Source: Methanosaeta sp. UBA80 (GTDB lineage Archaea > Halobacteriota > Methanosarcinia > Methanotrichales > Methanotrichaceae). From it: a DNA stretch of 6,095 bases. How positions within the stretch are numbered: position 1 is the first letter of the stretch; every line of letters starts with the position of its first letter. Made by a program: the position numbers and the translations under genes. The stretch spans positions 1 to 6,095 of the forward strand of contig DAWB01000224.1 of NCBI GenBank assembly GCA_002505805.1, given 5' to 3'. The notes under the pieces were generated by a model, which had not been told where the DNA came from, made no database searches, and saw only the letters and a program-made list of their open reading frames with translations. Below are positions 1-5,800 of the stretch, piece by piece.

Positions 1-360
1 CCCTATCCTGGCCCAGGCCTGTCTGTGAGAATCCTGGGCGAGGCGACCCGCGAGAAGCTGGAGATTGTGCGCAAGGCCAATGCCATAGTGGAGGAAGAGG
101 TTGCCCAGTACTCCCCCTGGCAGGCCTTTGCTGCGCTTTTAGGCAAGGCCACGGGAGTGAAAGGCGATGTCCGGGTCTATGGCTGGGTGATTGCCGTCCG
201 GGCCGTTACCTCAAGAGACGCCATGACTGCAGATGTGATGGAGCTGCCCTGGGAGACTCTGCGCCGCATATCCAGCCGCATCACCGGGGAGATGCCCACT
301 GTGGCCAGGGTGGTCTATGATCTAACGCCAAAGCCGCCGGGGACGATTGAGTTCGAGTGA
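1..360 (+). CDS. guaAB: GMP synthase subunit B (ATP-pyrophosphatase/dimerisation part), 5'-truncated
   Basis: This is the C-terminal 119 residues of the ATP-pyrophosphatase subunit of GMP synthase, which turns XMP, ATP and ammonia into GMP in the last step of guanine nucleotide synthesis. In many archaea the glutaminase is a separate subunit, and a full subunit B is about 300 residues, so roughly 60% is missing to the left. The frame is open from base 1 and ends at TGA 358-360. Visible family motifs are PYPGPGL (residues 1-7 of the fragment, usually PFPGPGL), [10 protein letters not shown] (52-61), SRDAMTAD (71-78), ISSRIT (90-95) and the C-terminal KPPGTIEFE (111-119), close to the usual KPPATIEWE ending. 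A GTG at 25 is in frame but internal, because conserved sequence precedes it. The next gene converges on it, so it is not part of the minus-strand cluster. Identity is near certain. Whether the glutaminase subunit is adjacent cannot be seen. Confidence 0.95.
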   Translation, partial: PYPGPGLSVRILGEATREKLEIVRKANAIVEEEVAQYSPWQAFAALLGKATGVKGDVRVYGWVIAVRAVTSRDAMTADVMELPWETLRRISSRITGEMPTVARVVYDLTPKPPGTIEFE

Positions 361-437
361 TATTTTAAATTAAATTTAAATCTTAATTCTTAATCCAATT
401 TTTTAAATCTAATTTTAAGATGCATATGTTGCAAAAG
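361..437. terminator. AT-rich spacer between convergent genes, probable bidirectional terminator
   Basis: These 77 bases lie between the TGA of guaAB and the TGA (minus strand) of the aldolase gene and are overwhelmingly A and T, whereas the genes on both sides are GC-rich. The plus strand has T-tracts at 363-366, 399-404 (six T) and 413-416. Read on the minus strand, the A-tract at 433-436 becomes TTTT just after the aldolase stop codon. Oligo-T termination is normal in archaea, so this spacer can end transcripts from both sides. A 10-bp palindrome (370-379, TTAAATTTAA) and a small direct repeat TCTTAAT (381-387 and 388-394) are present, but they are expected in such biased sequence. No GC-rich hairpin is seen. 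Confidence 0.55.
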
Positions 438-764
438 TCATATCAGCCTCATGAGCGGATAGTCCTTCTCCCGATCGTACTGCAGCCTGGCAGTGACTGT
501 CTCGCCCTGGTAGTCGATCACCACCTGGGCTTCGATCATCCTGCCCTCCAGCTCGCCGTAGCCGAATACATTGGCAGCGAGCATATCCCTGTCGATCTTG
601 ACCTCGACCTCCTGGACATAGGGCTGGAGGGATATGCTCTCCTGCATGGCCTTCTCCAAGCTTGCTGCCGTCCTGGAACTGACTGGCGCTCCCACGAACT
701 GATGGTACAGCGCTCCCAGTTTTATCCCCGCCTCAAAGGCGGCTATCTCTCTTTTCGTAGGCGT
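438..764 (-). CDS. mptD: Archaeal dihydroneopterin aldolase (MptD/DUF372 family), start codon abnormal
   Basis: The product should split 7,8-dihydroneopterin into 6-hydroxymethyl-7,8-dihydropterin and glycolaldehyde, a pterin step toward tetrahydromethanopterin, the methanogen C1 carrier. The frame ends at TGA (440-438). It contains FEAGIKLGALYHQFVG, then SLQPYVQEV, FGYGELEGRM and the C-terminal YPLM. The Glu of FEAG, the His of YHQF and the Gln of LQPYV are separated by 10 and 26 residues, the same spacing as Glu25, His35 and Gln61, recalled as active-site residues of the Methanocaldococcus enzyme MJ1585. The first ordinary start codon in frame is GTG 695-693, but it lies after both Glu and His and would give an 85-residue protein without them. 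The frame is open upstream to a stop at 836-834, with no ATG, GTG or TTG between. The limit given here uses ACG 764-762, five bases after GGTG. ATA 746-744, overlapping the pssA stop as ATAG, is the other candidate. Family identity is strong. The start, and whether the gene is intact, are uncertain. Confidence 0.8.
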   Translation of the reverse strand, partial: TPTKREIAAFEAGIKLGALYHQFVGAPVSSRTAASLEKAMQESISLQPYVQEVEVKIDRDMLAANVFGYGELEGRMIEAQVVIDYQGETVTARLQYDREKDYPLMRLI

Positions 765-1426
765 TTGATCACCACCGGGCTGATCATATAAAGCAGGATG
801 AGTGCGGCTAAAAGCAGAGCAGCATATAAAATATCACCGGCATCATGATGCCATAATACGACCGCCGCCACCAGAATGTAGACGCCACTGAAAATGATCA
901 TCAGACGCAGATCCCTGATCTTGGGGTAGGGAATGCTGCTGGTCATGAGCAGGGCCAGAAAGAGCATGAGAAGGATCGTCAGCATGGGCATATCCAGCAG
1001 AACGCTGGCGGATAGAGCAATTCCTGCCGCGGGGATGGGAAGGCCCTCAAAGTGCTGATCGCCTTTTTCCGAGACCACATTGAACCGGGCCAGGCGCAGT
1101 GCTCCGCATAGAAGAAAAAGCATGGCAGCAGGCCAGACGCTGGGCGGCAGATGAAAGGCGGAGATGGCTAAAAACGGCGGAGCCAGGCCGAAGGAGACCA
1201 GATCAGCCAGGGAGTCCAGATTGGCTCCCAGGGGGCTGCCCCCCACCTTCCGGGCCACCAGGCCGTCCAGGCCGTCGGCCATGGCCGCCAGAAGTATGAA
1301 GACCAGGGCATATTGGAAGGATGAGCCAGAGGCAGCTCTGCTTGCAAAGAGGATGGCAAAGAATCCGAAGACCAGATTCAAAAGGGTGAAGATGTCCGGC
1401 GGCCTTATGACCCGGAAGACATTCAT
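743..1426 (-). CDS. pssA: CDP-archaeol/CDP-diacylglycerol serine O-phosphatidyltransferase (archaetidylserine synthase)
   Basis: A 227-residue membrane enzyme of the CDP-alcohol phosphatidyltransferase family. In an archaeon it should transfer the archaeol-phosphate moiety of CDP-archaeol to L-serine, giving archaetidylserine and CMP at the cytoplasmic membrane. The family signature lies at residues 51-75: D51, D54-G55, A58-R59, G67, D71 and D75 (ADGLDGLVAR, then LDSLADLVSFG), which hold the metal ions and the CDP group. PssA-type marks follow at 108-117 (GALRLARFNV) and 126-135 (FEGLPIPAAG), and these favour serine over glycerol or inositol as acceptor. About six to eight hydrophobic segments span residues 12-30, 37-50, 77-92, 96-112, 130-165 and 175-219. 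The ATG at 1426-1424 is chosen because it overlaps the preceding TGA as ATGA and has GAGGAG just upstream. The frame stays open above it, but that sequence is not family-like. The gene ends with TAG 745-743 inside the aldolase frame. Confidence 0.92.
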   Translation of the reverse strand: MNVFRVIRPPDIFTLLNLVFGFFAILFASRAASGSSFQYALVFILLAAMADGLDGLVARKVGGSPLGANLDSLADLVSFGLAPPFLAISAFHLPPSVWPAAMLFLLCGALRLARFNVVSEKGDQHFEGLPIPAAGIALSASVLLDMPMLTILLMLFLALLMTSSIPYPKIRDLRLMIIFSGVYILVAAVVLWHHDAGDILYAALLLAALILLYMISPVVIKRLRKER

Positions 1427-2010
1427 GAACTCCTCACAGCTATGACCGTCTCCCCGGCCCGGACCTTGTCGCCTCTGTCCACTTTCAGGCGGTAGCCCTC
1501 CGGAATGCTGACCTCCACTCTGGAGCCGAAACGGATCATTCCTATCCTCTCCCCTCTGGCCACCCGGTCGCCGGGCTCTACATAGCATACTATCTTTCGC
1601 ACCAGTGTGCCGGTTATCTGGCGCAGCTGTATTTCTCCATCATCCGTCTCCAGATGCATCCGGCTCTGCTGGTTGCTGGCTGCCCGGTTCATGAATGCCG
1701 GCAGGTGAGTGCCCTTCTGGTACTCGATATCCTGCACCAGGCCGTCCAGAGGTGCTCGGTTGACATGGACATTGGAGGGGCTCATGAATACCGCCACTCT
1801 TTCCGGCGTGGCCAAAACGACCTTTCCGTCCGCCGGCGAGAGCATGCCCTCCCCCAGAGGAATGCGATCCGGGTCCCGGTGAAAGAAGAGCATAAAGGCA
1901 AAGCTGGCCATGGCTACCGCAGACATATACCAGTTTCCTGCCGCAGCCAGGAAGGCTGTGAGAAGCATGGGAACCGATACCCATGGCGTGGAACCCTTGG
2001 CCAGTTTCAT
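1423..2010 (-). CDS. psd: Phosphatidylserine decarboxylase-type enzyme (archaetidylserine decarboxylase, PssD-like)
   Basis: A 195-residue pyruvoyl enzyme of the short PSD class, expected to decarboxylate archaetidylserine to archaetidylethanolamine at the membrane. Residues 10-42 hold two hydrophobic segments, followed by FFHRDPDR (42-49). The soluble part carries SPADG (58-62), with the catalytic Asp at 61, and FMSPSNVHVNRAP (75-87), with the His at 82. The FGSR self-cleavage motif is at 161-164: chain cleavage between G162 and S163 should turn the Ser into the pyruvoyl group. These residues match the Asp-His-Ser triad known for the family. A C-terminal lipoyl-like turn (VARGERIGMI, then DKVRAGETVIA) is also typical. 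The ATG at 2010-2008 overlaps the archaeosortase stop as ATGA and has GAGGAG seven bases upstream. The stop overlaps pssA in the same way, so the three genes are probably translationally coupled. The ether-lipid substrate is inferred from the archaeal context. Confidence 0.92.
   Translation of the reverse strand: MKLAKGSTPWVSVPMLLTAFLAAAGNWYMSAVAMASFAFMLFFHRDPDRIPLGEGMLSPADGKVVLATPERVAVFMSPSNVHVNRAPLDGLVQDIEYQKGTHLPAFMNRAASNQQSRMHLETDDGEIQLRQITGTLVRKIVCYVEPGDRVARGERIGMIRFGSRVEVSIPEGYRLKVDRGDKVRAGETVIAVRSS
1430..1435 (-). promoter_or_regulatory. Ribosome-binding site of pssA (decides the start)
   Basis: On the minus strand GAGGAG ends three bases before ATG 1426-1424. Together with the ATGA overlap it fixes the pssA start at this ATG and rules out the 54-codon upstream extension, which lies inside the decarboxylase gene in another frame. 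Confidence 0.7.
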
Positions 2011-2786
2011 GCCGCATCTCCTCTTCTCGGCTTTATCTCTGCTGCAAGCTCATCTATGATTGATAAAAGCTCCGGCAAGAGAAGAAAGACCAGATAGGAC
2101 ACGGCCAAAAGAGCAGCAGCCGAGCCGATCTTGGCTATGAGATTATGGGCTATATCAAAGCTGTTCTCTCCAAACCAGCTCCATCCATAGGCCATGAGCA
2201 CGAATCCATTTCTGATGATGTTCAGGCCATAGATGGAAAGTGTCGATGCCGCCAGGGCAGCCAGCTTGCGCCGCGGCGGTGCCTGCACCGATAGAATCAG
2301 GCCGGCAAAAAGGGCTATGCTCTCAATGGCGGTGCAGGCCAGGATGATCTGCACCGATCTGCCGTTGAGGCTCATCACATTCCCGCTCTCCAATACAACC
2401 GGGATGGAGAGGGATTGCAGGATGCTGGCGGTGGTAGAGGTGGTAAATGCGATAAGGCCCGTCTGTAGAGGGGCAATCAGGGCAAAGGGAAAATAGATCA
2501 ATCCGCAGACTGCGGCGGCATAGCCGGCCCAGTAGCATGGCCGGCAGGAGAGGCCCTTTTCTTTAACCATCCAGGCCATGTAAAGGCAGAGAAAGCTGAT
2601 AATGAAGAAGAGAGCCACATTGACATAATCTTCTATATCCAGATAATGGCCGATCTTGCCCAGCCAGAATAGGGAGAAGAGCCCCCATCCTAGAGTGGCG
2701 GCACGGCTGCTTCTGGCCAGAGCCGATGCTAAAAGCAGGCCCAGACAGATCCAGAGAAGAGAGGCCAGAATCCAGTCCGCATTCAT
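2007..2786 (-). CDS. artA: Archaeosortase (exosortase/archaeosortase family, probably ArtA-type)
   Basis: A 259-residue multipass membrane protein of the exosortase/archaeosortase family, the cysteine transpeptidase-like enzymes that cut C-terminal sorting signals (PGF-CTERM for ArtA) of exported proteins at the outer face of the membrane. The proposed catalytic residues are C151 in ILACTAIESIALFAG (148-162), R192 in NIIRNGFV (189-196) and H214 in DIAHNLIAKIGS (211-222). Hydrophobic segments lie near 6-24, 32-48, 54-73, 86-107, 146-167, 175-199 and 219-240, giving about seven to eight spans. The ACT-x-I-x-SIA-x-FAG block resembles the ArtA subfamily, but the third position in Haloferax ArtA is an Arg, so the subclass is less sure than the family. 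The ATG at 2786 is taken because the membrane topology begins there. No Shine-Dalgarno is seen, and a TATA-like box about 25-30 bases upstream suggests a leaderless message. It heads the artA-psd-pssA cluster, and its TGA overlaps the decarboxylase ATG. Relatives of these genes act together in Haloferax lipid anchoring. Confidence 0.9.
   Translation of the reverse strand: MNADWILASLLWICLGLLLASALARSSRAATLGWGLFSLFWLGKIGHYLDIEDYVNVALFFIISFLCLYMAWMVKEKGLSCRPCYWAGYAAAVCGLIYFPFALIAPLQTGLIAFTTSTTASILQSLSIPVVLESGNVMSLNGRSVQIILACTAIESIALFAGLILSVQAPPRRKLAALAASTLSIYGLNIIRNGFVLMAYGWSWFGENSFDIAHNLIAKIGSAAALLAVSYLVFLLLPELLSIIDELAAEIKPRRGDAA
2018..2023 (-). promoter_or_regulatory. Ribosome-binding site of the decarboxylase gene
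   Basis: GAGGAG on the minus strand lies seven bases before ATG 2010-2008, inside the last codons of artA. Spacing and match are good and support translation restart at the ATGA overlap. An ATG at 2017-2015 lies between, but it opens a different frame with no family-like product. Confidence 0.65.
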
Positions 2787-2808
2787 CAGGCTTTAGAAGC
2801 ACCACAGG

Positions 2809-2816
2809 TTTATTTA
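2809..2816. promoter_or_regulatory. TATA-like box in the divergent artA / protease intergenic region
   Basis: The bases read TTTATTTA on plus and TAAATAAA on minus. For artA the box covers -30 to -23 relative to the A of the ATG, the normal archaeal TATA distance from a transcription start, so transcription would begin at or next to the start codon. This agrees with the lack of a Shine-Dalgarno there. Read the other way, the same box would place a plus-strand start near 2838-2842, giving the protease gene a leader of about 45 bases to ATG 2887 or about 15 bases to ATG 2854. A purine-rich BRE is not clear on either side. It is the only strongly AT-rich block in this 100-bp gap. Confidence 0.45.
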
Positions 2817-2886
2817 GCATTATCTGCCAAACACTGCCGTGAGTTGTGGATTCATGTGGGGGTTTATGTTACCTGGTGGGCTCTTT

Positions 2887-5800
2887 ATGAGTCGAGTCTC
2901 AAGTCTTGCTTATGCTGCACTCTTGATCATTGCTTCATCTTCTCTGGCGGGAGCAGAGGAGAGTGCAGCCGGCGCTGAAGATAAGATAGATCCGGTGCTG
3001 GCGGAGATGATGGGGCAGGGAGAAGGAAAGGAGATTGCCGTCATAGTCATGCTCAGTCCCGGTGCGAATAATGATTTTGCCGGACTGGCAGCGCAAGCGA
3101 GCCTATCAGTCAAATATCGCTACGGCCTCATACCCGGCCTGGCGGGGCAGGCCACAGGTCAGGCTATCTCCGATCTGGCCCGGGATGATCGGGTAGCCGG
3201 AATCTACTTTGACCACAGCACCAGTCTCCAGCAATCCGGGCGGGCAGAGCAAGCCGAAGCGGATGAGAATGCAACGGCTGAGGGAGCGGCCTCCACCGGG
3301 CCGGAGAACTTCTCCTTGCCGGATGGGGCCTTTGCTTCCGATTCCCCAGAGGAGTATATCTCTCCCGCCCGGCTCATAGGGGCGGACCGGCTCTGGGAGA
3401 AGGGCATAGACGGGCGGGGAGTCAAGGTGGCGGTGATCGACTCGGGAATAGACAAGAACCATCCCGATCTGGTGGGCAAGGTGGTGGCAGAGAAGAACTT
3501 CCTCTCCGATGAGATCACCGCTGACGATCTTCTGGGTCACGGGACCATGGTGGCGGGAATCATAGCCGGGACCGGGGCGGCCTCTGGGGGCCTCTATAAG
3601 GGAATCGCCCCCGGGGCGGATCTGATCAGCGTCAAGGTCATCGACGGCCAGGGAGATGGAAAAGTATCGGATATCATTGCCGGGATCGAATGGGCCATCT
3701 ACAGCGGGGCGGATGTGCTCAGCCTGAGCCTGGGAGGGATCAACCTGGGGGAGACCAATCCGCCCATCACCATGGCCGCGGACAATGCTGCTGCGGCAGG
3801 GGTGGTGGTATGCGTGGCAGCGGGAAACAGAAACAATAGCGATACCCGGGGCACAGCAGCGAAATCCCTGGCAGGTCCGTCTTCATCCTCTCCTTCCGGC
3901 AATTCAAGAGATGAAGAGATCGGCTATATGGAAAGCCTGGCCAGGCAGATGGGGGGAAGAGGAGCGGAGGTTGAGGGTGGCGACGGCCCGGTCAGGGCAC
4001 AGCAGCTGGCAGGATCCGATCAGCAGGATGTTCTTCTTCTCCTGGTTCCGGTTGTGGTGGCTTTACCTCCCGGCCTGATCGACTCTCCCGGCGACGGGGT
4101 GAGGGTCATTACCGTGGGAGCGGCGGACAGCAAGGGAAGGATGGCCGGCTTTTCCGGATCCGGTCCCACCAGGGACGACAGGATCAAGCCGGATGTGGTG
4201 GCACCTGGTGTGGATGTGATCTCCACGGTTCCCTCCGGGCTGAAGCGACCGGTCTATGTGGACGACTATTATGCCCGGGAGTCTGGAACCAGCCTCTCCA
4301 CTCCGGTGGTGGCGGGCCTGGCCGCCCTTCTCCTCCAGGCGGAGGACAACCTGACCTCCGCCGGGGTCAAGGCGGCCATGACCAGGGGGGCAGAGAAGCT
4401 GGAGAACTCTCAGGGCGAGGCCTACGAGGAGTACTACCAGGGAGCGGGAATGATTAATGCTCTGGCCTCCCATGAGCTGCTGGAAAACACCAGCAGCATC
4501 TGCGGCACTGTTCCCGACCTCTGGAGGGCGGGGAGATGGGCTTACTTGCCGGCGGGAAAGGGGGTTTATGTGGGGCTTGACGCCGGTGCAGACCGGCCCC
4601 AGAAGAAGATATATGCCCTGGCTCCGGGAGACGAGGACTGGAATCTGCGCTTTGTCTTCTTCAGCAACAGCAGCCTGGATGGAGTAAATACCGAGGCTGT
4701 CGGCGATGTATCGGAATGGGTGAGCCTTCAGGCCCTTCCAGAGAGGATTGCAGCCAATGATCAGAAGGTCTTCTCCGCCTCCCTGACCGTGCCGGAGGAC
4801 GCACTGCCGGGACTATACAACGGCAGCATCAGTATCTCCTCCGGAAGGGAGACCCTGATGGAGATTCCCGTCAGTGTCGATGTGGCGGCACCTCTGCATC
4901 TGTACAGCGGCACAGCCAATATCAGCGGGGCGGTAGTGGGCAACGGCTGGGACTATTATTATCTGGAGACGGAAGCGGGCAGCGCAGAGTTCCAAGCCAA
5001 ATTGAACTGGCAGGGAGAGGCCAATCTGGATTTGTTCCTGCTCTCGCCCACCAGCGAGTATTATGTCGGCGCTCCCTCTAATGGCTCCAGCCTATCTGAC
5101 ATCTCCAGCCACTCTGACGCCTCCAAATCTTCTAACCTCACTGACATCTCCAACGCCTCCATGCACTCAGATGTCTCTAACGCCTCCCGCCTCTCAGATG
5201 CCTCTAATGCTTCTAACACCTCAAACGTCTCTGACGGCAGCTATGGATCCTCAGGGCGTGAGGAGATCGGCCGCATCAAGAGCCCACCCTCGGGAAGGTG
5301 GCTGATCGCAGTGCACAGCGAGAATGCCACAGAAGAAGTGGGCTACCGGCTGGAGCTGGAGCATTTCAAGCTGGCGGCTGAGCCGCAGCGCTGGAACCTG
5401 GACTCTGTGCCCGGCTCCAGGGTTCAGGCTCAGTTCTCCCTCCTCAATGTCGGAAAGGCACTGGAAAACATCAGCTACAGCGGGGTGATCGACAGCAGCA
5501 CCTCGGAGGAGAAGGAAGGAACCGTGCAGCATAAGAAGACCTGGGAGTGGGCGGTCAATGCCAGCAACAGCACCAATAAGCTGTCCGCCACCCTCTTCAG
5601 CGATGATAAGACCAACTCCAGCGAGCTGGCTCTGGTCTTGGAGAATCCCCAGGGGGATCCCTATGATGCTCTATTGGGGACGGGTGATCTGGGGCCCCTG
5701 GAGGCGAGCAGCCCGGAGAGCGGCACCTGGAAGGTCAAGGTCTACGGAAATGATGTCCGGGATGAAGAGGGTCAAGGATTCCGCGTTCTGCTCAAGAGCT

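Noticed and set aside
361..420. Replication origin or regulatory RNA in the AT-rich spacer
   Set aside because: It is only 77 bp, lies between convergent gene ends, and shows no conserved origin boxes or stable stem; termination explains it.
438..695. The 85-residue product from GTG 695 as the true small protein
   Set aside because: It would begin after the conserved FEAG and YHQF motifs, which continue in the same frame upstream, so the GTG is more likely an internal valine.
420..791. Plus-strand open frame of 123 codons opposite mptD
   Set aside because: It is the complement of the recognisable aldolase gene and its product resembles no family.
1427..1588. N-terminal extension of pssA by 54 codons in the same frame
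   Set aside because: The added sequence is Gly/Arg-rich and unlike the family, it lies wholly within the decarboxylase gene, and the ATG at 1426 has both an RBS and the ATGA overlap.
1640..2097. Open frames on both strands overlapping the decarboxylase gene
   Set aside because: The decarboxylase frame has all family motifs and catalytic residues; the others are by-products of GC-rich codon use.
3106..3540. Minus-strand open frame of 144 codons opposite the protease propeptide and Asp/His region
   Set aside because: The plus strand encodes clear S8 motifs here; the antisense product is low-complexity and unlike any family.
3785..4078. A second plus-strand frame across the catalytic-domain insertion, suggesting a frameshifted insertion
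   Set aside because: The protease frame is open throughout and resumes the canonical core without a shift, and the other frame has Trp/Arg-rich sequence with no recognisable domain.
4063..4473. Minus-strand open frame of 136 codons opposite the S8 nucleophile region
   Set aside because: The plus strand carries GTSLSTP and the core strands; the antisense product is Gly/Arg/His-rich and has no RBS.
5095..5229. CRISPR-like array
   Set aside because: The 27-bp units are contiguous with no spacers, are degenerate and keep the reading frame; they are coding tandem repeats.
5063..5305. Alternative-frame Thr/Pro-rich 80-codon frame across the repeat
   Set aside because: It simply reads the tandem Ser repeat out of frame; the PPC-like sequence on both sides is in the protease frame.
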